64,000 nucleotides of DNA, taken from the NCBI RefSeq assembly GCF_023509035.1, contig NZ_CP075583.1, positions 5,952,001-6,016,000 on the forward strand, given 5' to 3'. The notes below the pieces were generated by a model. It saw only the letters and a list, made by a program, of their open reading frames with translations, did not search any database and was not told the origin of the DNA. Each line of letters starts with the position of its first letter. Positions within the stretch are counted from its first letter, which is position 1. Position numbers and translations under genes: made by a program. The DNA comes from Janthinobacterium lividum. GTDB taxonomy: Bacteria > Pseudomonadota > Gammaproteobacteria > Burkholderiales > Burkholderiaceae_D. Shown here in pieces: positions 17,811-26,767 of the stretch.

Positions 17811-20540
17811 TTACATCTTGCCTTGCAGTGCCAGGTAGATCTGACGGCCGTTCTTGTAGAACGCGCCTGGCATGTCATCCGAACCAGGGGTCTTGATGAT
17901 CGAACGCGACAGCGGATTGTTGAGGTCCTTGCCGTCCAGGGTGATGGCCAGGTTTTCCGTCAGCTGGTAGGCGATCGATGCCGACAGGCTGCCGATGCCA
18001 GCCTGGTACGCTGCGCTGCGGCGCGAAGTGCCGTTCAGGAATTCCGAACGGTAGCTGTACGTCAAGCGTGCGCTGAACTTGTCGTTTTCAAAGAAGGCGC
18101 CCAGGTTATATGCGCTTTTCGAGGTGCCGATCATGGTGCAGTCGCCCGTATCGCCGCATGGCGAACCCTTGACGTTGCCCGTTTCCTTGCCATCGGTATA
18201 GGTGTAGTTGGCGTTCACACCGAAGCCTGCTGGCAACGCTTGTACATACGACAGTTCCAGGCCCTTGACTTCCGCCGTGGTATTGGTTGGCGTGCCAACT
18301 TCATACTGGGTGAACTTGTTCTGCAACTGGTTGTAGAACGTCGTCACACCTTTGCCGTAGGTCACATAACCATCGAGCGACGAGTAGAAGATGCCAGCCG
18401 ACACCATCGATTTCGGGGCGAAGTACCATTCCACGCCGATGTCGGCGTTGTTCGAGCGGATAGGACGCAGGTTAGGATTACCGGCGTTGCCGTCGAGCTG
18501 GTTATCACGCAGATCCAGGCCAGCCATCATGCCCAGTTCAGGACGGGCCATGGTGCGGCTGATGCCGAAACGGCCGATGATATCCTTCGTCACATCCAGG
18601 CGGAAGTTGGCGCTAGGCAAGAAATCATTGTAGGTATTCGTGTAATTCTTGATTTCGTACTGGGCAGCAGGGTTCAGCTCGTAGCGGTTGACGTCTTCCT
18701 TGGTATGCACATAGCGCACGCCGAAGTTACCCGACAAGCCTTCCGTGCCGAAGTTCGCCATCGCGTACACCGACTGGGTCGGTTCCTTGATGTTGAACTC
18801 GGATTGACGCAGATTGCCCTGGTACGTGGCGTTATCCTTGAGCCACTTGTTGACGCTTGCTTGCGAGAACGTCCAGTAACCGGCGCCGTTCACGCCCAGG
18901 TCGTTGAAGTTACTTGGGAACGAGGTCAGGCCGTTCATCGGCAGGTTGGCGGTGACGCCCAGCGATGGCTTGGCAACGATGCCGATGGCCGTCAGGTCAC
19001 GCTTGTGTTCCGCAACGCGAGCACCGAATTCCACCGACGAGATCGCTGGCAGGTCCAGTTTCAGGATACCGTCGATCTGGCCATAGGTTTCCTTGTCGTT
19101 CGCGGTAACGTGCGAGCCATAGGTGTATGGCGTTGCCTGACGGCCACCGATCGAGAATTTGTCCGCGCCCGGCGTATCGTAGTTCACGCCATGGCTGGCG
19201 CCATTCTGGGTGTAACCACCGCCCGTCCAAGGCATCCAAACGCCCAGCGCGCCGCTTTCCGTATTGCCCACGCCCTTGGTCGTGCCGACTTTGCCCGAGA
19301 AGGTCAGGCGGTCATTGACACGGTATTTGGCATCGACGTTGAAGAAGTCGGACTTACTTTCCGCCACAGGACGGCTGAACTCTTCCTGCACCGCGCTCGA
19401 GTAGCCAGCACAGACGGCGCCGCAATTGGCTGGCACCGTGGTATGCAGGCTGGTAACGACGCCGCCCTTGTAAATGCCGCTGACATTGCCAACAGGATAG
19501 CCACCCTTGCTGCCCGTTTCCAGGCCCACGGTCTGGATGAAGTTATGGTTGATGTTCGGCGCGTCGAGTTCGGAGTGGAACAGGGTGAAGTCCAGAGTCA
19601 GCGCGCTGCTCGGCTTGATCTGCACGTCGATCAGGCCGCCCTTGCGCGTACGTTCCTGTTCGAACCAAGCGGTACCGCCCATGTAGTTGACGCGGCCACC
19701 GGCCGAGCCTGGCAAGGCAGCAGCGACTGCCGAATCCGGCTTGACTTCGTCATACCAGACGCCATTTTCCTGGCCGACACGGCTCAGTTTGCGCTTCTGA
19801 TAGAAGCCCTGCACCATCACACCCATGGTGTTGGCATCATTCTTCCAGTTCAGCATGCCGCTCACTTGCGGATCTTTCTTGCCCGAGTTGGACGAGTACA
19901 CGGCGCCCAGGCTGACCTGACCCGTAATTTGTTTCTTGAAGTCCAGCGGTTTGCGCGATTCAATATCGATCACGCCTTGCGCGCCGCCTTCCAGCAGATT
20001 CGCTTGCGAACCTTTGTGCACGGTGACGCGGCCGATCAGTTCGGATGGGAACAGCGAGAAGCTGACGCTGCGGCCACCGCCGATGATGTTGTCGGCAAAC
20101 CAGTCGCCACTGCTGACGGAGTGACCATTGAAGGTGGTCAGGGTCAGGCCGAACGGTGTGCCGCGCAGGGCCACGCGGTCGTTCTCGCCAAAGCTGCCTT
20201 CGTTGCCACCGGCAGCGGCGACGCTGACACCTGGCACGCGTTGCAGCGAATCGGCGATATTTTTGTCAGGCATCTTGCCCACGTCTTCAGCTGTGATCAC
20301 TTCGACCAGGCTGTCGGAATTGCGTTTTTGGTTCAAGGATTGTTGCAGCGATGCACGGATACCCGTCACGACGACGGTCTGGCCTTCGTCAACATCAGCC
20401 GTCGCTGCCGGCTTGGTCTCTTTAGCCACGGCTTCCTGCGCATGCGCCGAGAAACTCGCGCCGGCCATCAACATAGCCACAGCAGCGGCGATCGGCGTCA
20501 AATTGCGTGCTGCAGAGCTAGCTGTCAAATTGCGTTTCAT
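17811..20540 (-). CDS. TonB-dependent receptor, TIGR01782 type, probably for chitooligosaccharides
   Basis: A 909-residue outer-membrane receptor. The signal peptide ends AGASFSAHAQ. The plug starts at VVVTGIRASLQQSLNQKRNS and includes MPDKNIADSLQRVPGVSV and VHKGSQANLLEGGAQGVID. The remainder is a long barrel ending in an aromatic-rich terminus (QIYLALQGKM). The TGIRASLQ...K..SDSIVE opening is that of the TonB-Xanth-Caul subfamily, many of which import plant or chitin-derived oligosaccharides. Its location between a chitinase and a GntR regulator supports chitin-derived substrates. It is transcribed divergently from the regulator, with TGGTATT-type elements in the 389-base gap. Confidence 0.88.
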   Translation of the reverse strand: MKRNLTASSAARNLTPIAAAVAMLMAGASFSAHAQEAVAKETKPAATADVDEGQTVVVTGIRASLQQSLNQKRNSDSLVEVITAEDVGKMPDKNIADSLQRVPGVSVAAAGGNEGSFGENDRVALRGTPFGLTLTTFNGHSVSSGDWFADNIIGGGRSVSFSLFPSELIGRVTVHKGSQANLLEGGAQGVIDIESRKPLDFKKQITGQVSLGAVYSSNSGKKDPQVSGMLNWKNDANTMGVMVQGFYQKRKLSRVGQENGVWYDEVKPDSAVAAALPGSAGGRVNYMGGTAWFEQERTRKGGLIDVQIKPSSALTLDFTLFHSELDAPNINHNFIQTVGLETGSKGGYPVGNVSGIYKGGVVTSLHTTVPANCGAVCAGYSSAVQEEFSRPVAESKSDFFNVDAKYRVNDRLTFSGKVGTTKGVGNTESGALGVWMPWTGGGYTQNGASHGVNYDTPGADKFSIGGRQATPYTYGSHVTANDKETYGQIDGILKLDLPAISSVEFGARVAEHKRDLTAIGIVAKPSLGVTANLPMNGLTSFPSNFNDLGVNGAGYWTFSQASVNKWLKDNATYQGNLRQSEFNIKEPTQSVYAMANFGTEGLSGNFGVRYVHTKEDVNRYELNPAAQYEIKNYTNTYNDFLPSANFRLDVTKDIIGRFGISRTMARPELGMMAGLDLRDNQLDGNAGNPNLRPIRSNNADIGVEWYFAPKSMVSAGIFYSSLDGYVTYGKGVTTFYNQLQNKFTQYEVGTPTNTTAEVKGLELSYVQALPAGFGVNANYTYTDGKETGNVKGSPCGDTGDCTMIGTSKSAYNLGAFFENDKFSARLTYSYRSEFLNGTSRRSAAYQAGIGSLSASIAYQLTENLAITLDGKDLNNPLSRSIIKTPGSDDMPGAFYKNGRQIYLALQGKM

Positions 20541-20648
20541 GTACTCCCCCTTGATTTAGGCTCCAGGATTGGACCCTTTTCATTTTTAACGTAGGTCTTC
20601 TTTCCAGCCCGCCCACTCTTGCCGGCATGCTGCAGACCCTTCGGCACA

Positions 20649-20870
20649 ACCACTTACAAAACCAATTCAACGCCAATATACTACTATCCAATACCAGAAC
20701 ACTACCAGTTGCAACTTTTTTTTTTATAACGTTGTTTGAATCACACAGACCACTTTATCTAAATCAATCTGTAGCCCGTATGGGCCAGCTAAATACCGGC
20801 GAAGCCAGGCATAAATTGCTGGCCTGACAATTCAAATTGGTTTTATAACGGCCTTTTTTGGTATTATCCA
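20649..20870. promoter_or_regulatory. Regulatory region between the TonB receptor and gntR
   Basis: The 389-base gap 20541-20929 has no gene and is AT-rich compared with its surroundings. ACCA tetramers occur at 20649, 20661, 20693 and 20704, plus GCCA at 20672, with spacings of 12, 11, 21 and 11 bases, so largely on one helical face. AATACCA is at 20690-20696. Nearer gntR, TGGTATTATCCA at 20859-20870 resembles the TGGT-N4-ACCA dyad bound by GlcNAc GntR regulators such as DasR. A T10 tract lies at about 20716-20725. Two divergent promoters are expected here but no clear -35/-10 pair is claimed. Confidence 0.4.
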
Positions 20871-20929
20871 GCGACACAAAACAGATACAGAGCGCGTCTG
20901 CAACGCGCCGTAACGGAGACCCTCAGCGT

Positions 20930-21670
20930 ATGACAACCCTGGCTCACATCATGCAAGGCCTGGGGCAGACGAGTAGCCTGCCCCTGTACCAGCAACTGCA
21001 GCGCGCGCTGCGCGAAGCGATCGACAAGCGCATCCTCGGTCCCGAGGAAGCCCTGCCGGCCGAGCGCCAATTGGCCAGCGACCTGTCCGTCTCGCGCATC
21101 ACCGTGCGCAAGGCCATCGATGGCCTCGTCAACGAGGGCTTGCTGGTGCGGCGCCCCGGTTCGGGCAATTTCATCAATACGCGCATCGAGAAAAACTTCG
21201 CCAAGCTGACCTCGTTTTCCGAGGATATGCGGGCGCGCGGACGCACGCCGCGCAGCGTGTGGCTCAAGCGCGCAGAGGGCACCGTCACGCCGGAAGAGGC
21301 CCTGCGCCTGCGCCTGTCGCCGGGCGCACCCGTGTACCGTTTTCACCGCATCCGCTATGCGGACGAGATACCGATGTGCCTGGAGTACGCGACCATCGTC
21401 GCCAGCTGCCTGCCGGCGCTCGACGCCGTCGACGTATCCATGTATGACGCGCTGGAACAGGCGGGCAACCGGCCCGTGCGCGCCTTGCAGCGCCTCAGCG
21501 CGCTTTTACTGACGGGGGAACAGGCCAGCCTGTTGCAGGCGGAGGAAGGTGACGCAGGCTTGTCGGTGGAAAGGCTGGGCTTTTTGCGCGATGGCCGCGC
21601 CGTGGAATTTTGCCGCTCCTATTTCCGCGGCGATATGTATGACTTCGTGGCTGAATTAAGTACCAATTAA
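20930..21670 (+). CDS. GntR/UTRA regulator of chitin/GlcNAc use (second copy)
   Basis: About 246 residues from ATG 20930, which has GGAGA upstream; the 24-codon extension to 20858 overlaps operator-like sequence and is less likely. The wHTH covers about residues 20-85 (PLYQQLQRALREAIDK, LPAERQLASDLSVSRITVRK, PGSGNFI). The UTRA domain starts at KLTSFSEDMRARGR and ends GDMYDFVAEL. It is clearly paralogous to the regulator at 4054. It is divergent from the TonB receptor, which it probably controls. Effector is likely a GlcNAc phosphate, by family. Confidence 0.87.
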   Translation: MTTLAHIMQGLGQTSSLPLYQQLQRALREAIDKRILGPEEALPAERQLASDLSVSRITVRKAIDGLVNEGLLVRRPGSGNFINTRIEKNFAKLTSFSEDMRARGRTPRSVWLKRAEGTVTPEEALRLRLSPGAPVYRFHRIRYADEIPMCLEYATIVASCLPALDAVDVSMYDALEQAGNRPVRALQRLSALLLTGEQASLLQAEEGDAGLSVERLGFLRDGRAVEFCRSYFRGDMYDFVAELSTN

Positions 21671-21771
21671 TACCGGATGCACGAATTTCTCAATACCAGA
21701 TAACACCACTTATTGCAGTGCAATATATATGCCGGCATCGCGCCGATATATGCACTGCAGCGCTGCAATAA
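21669..21771. repeat. Operator-like repeats and large imperfect hairpin between convergent genes
   Basis: AATACC at 21669-21674 and AATACCA at 21692-21698 are followed by an inverted repeat. TTATTGCAG (21710-21718) pairs with CTGCAATAA (21763-21771), and ATATAT-GCCGGC pairs with GCCGATATAT internally. Both flanking genes end here, so it may be a bidirectional transcription end. The heptamers are the same as those in the nag promoter, which is unusual in a region without a start codon nearby. Confidence 0.4.
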
Positions 21772-21862
21772 TCGGCGGACATTATCTAGCCCCATGCGAA
21801 AAATATAAAAGAAGGCGGCGCAATGGGGTTTTGCGCATTGCAGCAAAATGTGGCGTTACTTG

Positions 21863-23320
21863 TCACGGAGCATGCACGGCGCGGCGGCCCAGGCACAGCA
21901 AAATCACGCTCAGCGCCACGCACAGCCAGCCGAACAGCGGCCCCATCCATCCAGCCCAGGTGGTGATAGACGGGTGGGCCGGCAGCGGCGCCAGCAAGGT
22001 GCTGCCCGGCATGGCACTGCTGGCCCGCTCCGCCAGCACGTGTCCATACGCATCGCTGACCGTCAGCACACCCTCGCGCGCCGCGCGCAGCACCGCATAA
22101 CCGTTTTCCACGCCGCGCACGACGGTCATGCGCGCGCCCATCCAGGTGTCAAGCTGGAAATCCCAGGCCGGCACCAGCATCACCTGCGCCCCGGCCGCGC
22201 CATACGCCTGCCCCAAGGGCGCGAAATGCATGTCCTTGCAGATGGCCAGGCCCATGGCCTGCCCCGCCACAGGCTGCACGGCATACGCGCTGCCAGCAAG
22301 AAAGTCGCGCTCGGGCGGGGCCAGATGATGTTTTTGATAGCTGACAGGCGCGGCGCCATCGGGCGCGAACAGCCAGGCCAGGTTGCGCCGGCCGGCAGCG
22401 TCTTGCACGCCGAGGCCCAGGGTGATCCACACGCCCGTGCTGCGCGCCAGCAACTGGAAACGCTGCCGCACGGCGTCCGCCTGCGCCGGCGCCAGCACGG
22501 CGATCTTTTCCGGCAACAACACCAGCCTGGCGCCCTGCCCGGCCAGCTCTTCGACGTGGCGCGCGTACTGGTCCCAGATGGCTTGCGCGCGCGCCGGCGG
22601 CGTGGCCGGGCCGATAAAGTCATCGATGGCTACCAGCCCCGCCAGCGGCCCGCCTGATGCCGACACGCCGTGCACGCGCCAGGCACCACCAGCGAACGCG
22701 GCCGCCAGCAACAACACGGTCACGCCCGCCGCCGGCGCATACGCACGGCCACCCGCCAGCAGCAAGGCCAGCGCGGATGGCGCCAGGCACAGCAAAAACA
22801 GCAAGCCAGGCACGCCCGCCAGGGCTGTCACCTGCAGCACGGCAACGTTATCCGCTTGCGAATACGCGAGGCTGCCCCAGTTACCATCCGGCAGCAAGGC
22901 CGCCATCAAGGTATCGATGGCTACCCACAGCACGGGATAGGCCAGCACTGTCCAGCTGGAGCGGTAGCGCAGCACGAGGCGCCGCGTGGCCAGCACCACC
23001 AGCAGCCACAGCAGTGCCTTGACGAGCATCACGGCCAGCACGGCCGGCAAGGGCATGAGCAAGCGGAAATAGGCAAAATTGGATGACAGGCCCAGCATGG
23101 CGGCCAGGAACGTCATCCAGGCCGCATCGCGGCGCGAGGAGCGCAGGGCCAGCCACAGCACGGGCAGTGGCGCGCACCAGGCCAGCCAGCCCAGTGGCTG
23201 TGGCCCCAGCACCCAGTACAGGGGCAAGCCTGCAGCCAATGCGGCGGCGATTTGCAACAGGCGCTGGCGCAGCGCGGTACCGCCGGCAGCCAGCGCAGAC
23301 AAGGTATTGAGCATGATCAT
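21863..23320 (-). CDS. Apolipoprotein N-acyltransferase-like membrane amidase
   Basis: A 485-residue protein with about six N-terminal hydrophobic spans, a carbon-nitrogen hydrolase domain from about residue 225, and a final membrane span. The nitrilase-type triad is visible: Glu in LVLLPEKIAV, Lys in YQKHHLAPPERDF, and Cys in AICKDMHFAPLG. This is the architecture of Lnt, which N-acylates lipoproteins in the inner membrane. The start (MIM) overlaps the stop of the AraC gene by four bases, an unusual coupling for Lnt, which normally sits beside corC. It may be a second, specialised Lnt-like enzyme. Confidence 0.75.
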   Translation of the reverse strand: MIMLNTLSALAAGGTALRQRLLQIAAALAAGLPLYWVLGPQPLGWLAWCAPLPVLWLALRSSRRDAAWMTFLAAMLGLSSNFAYFRLLMPLPAVLAVMLVKALLWLLVVLATRRLVLRYRSSWTVLAYPVLWVAIDTLMAALLPDGNWGSLAYSQADNVAVLQVTALAGVPGLLFLLCLAPSALALLLAGGRAYAPAAGVTVLLLAAAFAGGAWRVHGVSASGGPLAGLVAIDDFIGPATPPARAQAIWDQYARHVEELAGQGARLVLLPEKIAVLAPAQADAVRQRFQLLARSTGVWITLGLGVQDAAGRRNLAWLFAPDGAAPVSYQKHHLAPPERDFLAGSAYAVQPVAGQAMGLAICKDMHFAPLGQAYGAAGAQVMLVPAWDFQLDTWMGARMTVVRGVENGYAVLRAAREGVLTVSDAYGHVLAERASSAMPGSTLLAPLPAHPSITTWAGWMGPLFGWLCVALSVILLCLGRRAVHAP

Positions 23321-24135
23321 GCCTTCAAGGGGAGCCAGATTTCCACGCCGCCAATGCCGCTGGCAGGATCGAAATGCTGGTCGTAGCGTTCAAAATCGGG
23401 CGCGTCGGCCACTTCCAGCCCGGACTGGGGCAGCCACTCGTTCCACACCGTATGCCAGGTGGTGCGGATGGTGGAAATATGCCCGCGGTGGTGAAACACG
23501 GCATAGCGCTGCGGCGCGATGCGCAGCCGCGTCCAGCCGTCGGGGGCCTGGGAAAAGTCGCTCACCGGCATGGCGCACAGATAATCGAAATTACCCGCAT
23601 CGTCATTGTTGCAGCACACGCCATACACCAGCTGGCCAGGCGCCATATGGGGCAGGAAGCGCTGCCACAGGGCGGGAATGCCGGCAGACGTTTCCGCGCG
23701 ATAACGTTCGACCAGGCCCGCCACCAGCAAGGCGGGCCCCTGCTCGAAACGGGGCGGTCTCAGGATCACGCCCGGCGCCACATCGATTTTGATGGCCTCC
23801 ACCAGCGCGAGATTGGCGACGTGGCGCTGGGCCCTTACCTTTTCCGGCGTGAGCTGGAACTGGTCACGGAAGGCCCGCGTAAATGCCTCGTGGGAACTGT
23901 AACCGGCCTGCAGCGCGACCGAAAGAATGTCTTGCGCGCCCTGCGCCAGCACGCGGGCCGCCTCGCTGAGCCGGCGCGCCCGCACATAGCGCATCACGGA
24001 GTGGCCCGTGGCCAGGCCAAACGCGCGCGTCAGGTGGCACGGCGAGGCGCCGCCCACGTGGGCGATATCGCCGAGCGAGATATTCTCCGCATAATGCGAT
24101 TCGATATACCAGAGTGCCTTGGCAAGATAGTGCAT
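23317..24135 (-). CDS. AraC-family regulator with GyrI-like effector domain
   Basis: About 272 residues from ATG 24135, which has GGGAAG upstream; the frame extends to 24171 without a ribosome site. The N-terminal half has two AraC helix-turn-helix motifs (ISLGDIAHVGGASPCHLTRAF and ILSVALQAGYSSHEAFTRAF). The C-terminal half is a Rob/BmrR/GyrI-type ligand-binding domain (RYAVFHHRGHISTIRTTW, ending GGVEIWLPLK). This order (DNA-binding domain first) is that of Rob-like regulators of small-molecule responses. The stop overlaps the Lnt-like gene, so the two are cotranslated. Confidence 0.85.
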   Translation of the reverse strand: MHYLAKALWYIESHYAENISLGDIAHVGGASPCHLTRAFGLATGHSVMRYVRARRLSEAARVLAQGAQDILSVALQAGYSSHEAFTRAFRDQFQLTPEKVRAQRHVANLALVEAIKIDVAPGVILRPPRFEQGPALLVAGLVERYRAETSAGIPALWQRFLPHMAPGQLVYGVCCNNDDAGNFDYLCAMPVSDFSQAPDGWTRLRIAPQRYAVFHHRGHISTIRTTWHTVWNEWLPQSGLEVADAPDFERYDQHFDPASGIGGVEIWLPLKA

Positions 24136-24412
24136 GAACGCTTCCCGTTGAACGAGCAGCGACTGTAGCATTTTCGGGTGACGGGGATTTGATTGAAATT
24201 GCGCAATGCGGACTTATTTGCGCTTGCGCTTTTCGCACACCAGCTGGCCACAATTGATCCGAGCCAATCAGCAGCGCCGCATCCTGCACGCTGTTGTCAC
24301 GCTGCCAATGGATGGTTTGCAGAGTACAGATGTCACCACTCCGTTTGAGGCAGAGTGCCCACGCTACACTGCCCCGCAGTGGCGGGTTTGATGCAGATCA
24401 GTGAAACGGATC

Positions 24413-24748
24413 TTACTTTTCTTCGGGGGGCGGCAGGAAGCAGGCTTCGACGATCTGCAGGTCATTATCCTTGGCAAATTCGCGCACGAAGTGAAACGCC
24501 ATCGGTTCGATTTCGCGCAATTTGGTGTTGACCACCACCGACTTGACGCCATTGACGACGGTCGGGCGCACGTAGGGCGAATACTGGAGGTGCGCATTGC
24601 GCCCGCCACCTTCGGGATTGAAACAGGACATCACTCCACAAAGGCGCTCGGCCCAATCGCTGGGTCGGAATTGCTTGCCATTGCTGGTGAGACCAAGGAT
24701 GAAGAACTCATCTGAGAGTTCCCCTGTTTTTTGAGATAACTCGGCCAT
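24413..24748 (-). CDS. DUF3579 domain protein
   Basis: A 111-residue protein matching my memory of DUF3579, a small cytoplasmic family common in betaproteobacteria: FILGLTSNGKQFRPSDWAER near residues 16-35, then NPEGGGRNAHLQYSPYV and VVNGVKSVVVNTKLREIEPM. The C-terminus is FLPPPEEK. No membrane or secretion signal is seen. Function is unknown. It stands alone between the AraC gene and the CobD-like gene, with 225-240-base gaps in which I see no further gene. Confidence 0.8.
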   Translation of the reverse strand: MAELSQKTGELSDEFFILGLTSNGKQFRPSDWAERLCGVMSCFNPEGGGRNAHLQYSPYVRPTVVNGVKSVVVNTKLREIEPMAFHFVREFAKDNDLQIVEACFLPPPEEK

Positions 24749-24973
24749 GTGGCTTGTCGGGACTGGATTGCGTGAATGGCCCCGGCGGGTAAGCCGGGCT
24801 GGTAATTCAACTACGTTTGCTGCGGTAAGCCAGTATTATATCTTATAGAAGACTTGGGTTCTACCTCGATCTGCCCTGACTATGCAAACAGGGGCCGGCA
24901 TGCCTTGCGCACCAGCCCCTATTTTAACCTTGTTCCACGCGCGAGGCGCATGGATGGCGCGTGTGCGCCCCCG

Positions 24974-25936
24974 TCAGCCGAGGAAAACGGCGCCCGACAT
25001 CAACAGCAGCAACAACATCCACAGCAGCAAGGCGCGCCATACGAGGCCCACCGTGCTCTGCAAGGCACGCGCACCGGGCTCTTCGCCTGGCAGGATATCA
25101 CTTTCGCTGTCGCTGTCATCGACGGCCATGTCGGGCGTGACGAGCACGCGCGCCGCCGTTTCGGCTGGCGTGCCCAGGCGTACGCCCATGGCGCCGCCGC
25201 CGGCCGTCAGGATGATGCCGATGGCCTCGTCCTCCCAGCGCTGGGCGAAATTGCGCCAGGCGTAGATGGCATCCTCGAAATTGCCGACCACGGCAAACGC
25301 CACGGCCGTCAGGCGCACGGGGATCCAGTCGATCCAGTAAAAGGCGCGCGCGGCGAACTGGCCGAAGGCTTCATTGCGCATGTGCTCGGGTTCGTTCCAG
25401 GCGCGCGCCAGGTATTCGGCTACGCGGTACATCACGGCGCAGGCAGGGCCCAGCGGCATGAGGAACCAGAAGAACACGCCAAAGACATTGCGATGCGTGG
25501 TGACCAGGGCTTTTTCCACGGCGATGCGGGCAATTTCGCTCGCTTCCATGCCCACCGTGTCGAGCTTGGTCCAATCGGCCAGCAAGGTGCGCGCGGTCGC
25601 TTCGTCGCCGGCGCTCAAGGCCAGTTGGATCGAGGTGAAGTAATGGCTGTAATGACGGAAGCCCAGGGTCAGGTAGACGATGAGGACGTTCCAGGCAAAG
25701 GCCAGCAGGGTCAGCTGATAATGCTGCAAGAGCCAGTAAATACCAGCCGTCGGCACCATCAGCACGCCGATCATGAGGAACCAGCCCATGCGGCCATGGT
25801 TGGCGTGGCCGGCATTGAACCAGGTCTCCATGCGCATTGCCAGGCTCTTGATTTCGGCGTAGATCGGATTGTCCGCGCGCAAAGGTTTGAGCTGCTCGAT
25901 CAGCAATGCGCAAAGTATGGAGAGAAATGTCATCAA
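24974..25936 (-). CDS. CobD/CbiB-family (AmpE-like) membrane protein
   Basis: A 320-residue inner-membrane protein with four or five hydrophobic segments. The opening TFLSILCALLIEQLKPLR and later GFRHYSHYFTSIQLALSAGD, RNVFGVFFWFLMPLGPACAV and FYWIDWIPVRLTAVAFAVVGNFEDA match the CobD/CbiB-like family that includes AmpE. True CobD makes adenosylcobinamide phosphate, but no other cobalamin genes are present, so an AmpE-like role of unknown chemistry is more likely. The last segment (LLLWMLLLLLMSGAVFL) is a terminal anchor. It is followed, going upstream on the same strand, by the Nudix gene. Confidence 0.8.
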   Translation of the reverse strand: MMTFLSILCALLIEQLKPLRADNPIYAEIKSLAMRMETWFNAGHANHGRMGWFLMIGVLMVPTAGIYWLLQHYQLTLLAFAWNVLIVYLTLGFRHYSHYFTSIQLALSAGDEATARTLLADWTKLDTVGMEASEIARIAVEKALVTTHRNVFGVFFWFLMPLGPACAVMYRVAEYLARAWNEPEHMRNEAFGQFAARAFYWIDWIPVRLTAVAFAVVGNFEDAIYAWRNFAQRWEDEAIGIILTAGGGAMGVRLGTPAETAARVLVTPDMAVDDSDSESDILPGEEPGARALQSTVGLVWRALLLWMLLLLLMSGAVFLG

Positions 25937-26031
25937 ACGTCCTTTTTGTCTTTTTCAGCAATACCGCAATGCCCGCTACGATAGCGCAGTGCAGTGCTGG
26001 AATCAAACTTATTACGTGCGGGGGCACCATT

Positions 26032-26691
26032 TTACGCGCGCAAGAGGTGAAACAGATTGCGCAGCATGCCGGCCGTCGCGCCCCAAATGTAGAAGCGTTC
26101 ATACGGCATGGCGTAGAACGAGCGCCGTCCGCCGGGCAATTCCACCGACAGGCGCTGATGATTGATACCGTCCATAAGAAAGGCCAGCGGCACTTCGAAG
26201 ATTTCCGCCACTTCGGACGGGTCGGCGCGCAATTCGAACGGTGGCGTCGCCAGGCCCACCACGGGCGTAACCTGGTAGCCGGTGCCCGTCAGGTAGTCGG
26301 GCAGGCAGCCCAGCACTTCAATGTGCTCGCGCGCCAGGCCCACTTCTTCTTCCGTTTCGCGCAAGGCCGTCGCGATGGGCGACGCATCGAAGGCTTCGCT
26401 GCGCCCGCCTGGAAAGCTGACCTGGCCGGCATGGCTGCTCAGATGATCCGTGCGCATGGTCAGCAAGATGGTCAAGCCCTGCGGGCGCTGCACCAGCGGA
26501 ATGAGCACGGCGGCGCGCACCGGCACGGCGCGGGCGGAGAGGAAATCCTGGGTAATCTCGGGCTGCCAGTCAGGCTGTTCGGCCAGGCGCTGGCGCAGCC
26601 AGCCGGGCGTCAAGCGCACAGCGTCCAGCGCCGCCTCGCCGGCGATCGAATCGATGGCGAGTTGTTTTGGATCAAATGCGATAGTGGCCAT
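26032..26691 (-). CDS. CoA pyrophosphatase-type Nudix hydrolase
   Basis: About 219 residues from ATG 26691. The Nudix helix reads ALRETEEEVGL (RExxEExGx), preceded by SFPGGRSEAFDAS, and the CoA-family motif is seen as VLIPLVQRPQGLTILLTMRT with HAGQVSFPGG. NudL-type enzymes cleave CoA or its esters to 4'-phosphopantetheine and adenosine 3',5'-bisphosphate. The 63-codon upstream extension runs across the rplS terminator and is not coding. It lies downstream of rplS but is separated from it by a terminator. Confidence 0.88.
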   Translation of the reverse strand: MATIAFDPKQLAIDSIAGEAALDAVRLTPGWLRQRLAEQPDWQPEITQDFLSARAVPVRAAVLIPLVQRPQGLTILLTMRTDHLSSHAGQVSFPGGRSEAFDASPIATALRETEEEVGLAREHIEVLGCLPDYLTGTGYQVTPVVGLATPPFELRADPSEVAEIFEVPLAFLMDGINHQRLSVELPGGRRSFYAMPYERFYIWGATAGMLRNLFHLLRA

Positions 26692-26720
26692 GGCAGCTTG
26701 CCTCAATAGCAATTCAGAAT

Positions 26721-26748
26721 AAAAAAGGGCGCCGTAAGGCACCCTTTT
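26721..26748 (-). terminator. Terminator of the rpsP-rplS operon
   Basis: AAAAGGGCGCC (26723-26733) and GGCACCCTTTT (26738-26748) form a stem with one G-U pair and a four-base loop. In minus direction it ends with a run of T. It sits 20 bases past the rplS stop and just upstream of the Nudix start. Confidence 0.82.
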
Positions 26749-26767
26749 CCCAACGCAGACGCTGATA

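Noticed and set aside
17823..20594. 923-residue open frame antisense to the TonB receptor
   Set aside because: High-GC antisense shadow; the minus strand encodes a complete receptor with signal peptide and plug.
24974..25936. CobD as evidence of cobalamin synthesis
   Set aside because: No other cob/cbi gene is nearby and the protein resembles the AmpE-like branch as much as CobD.
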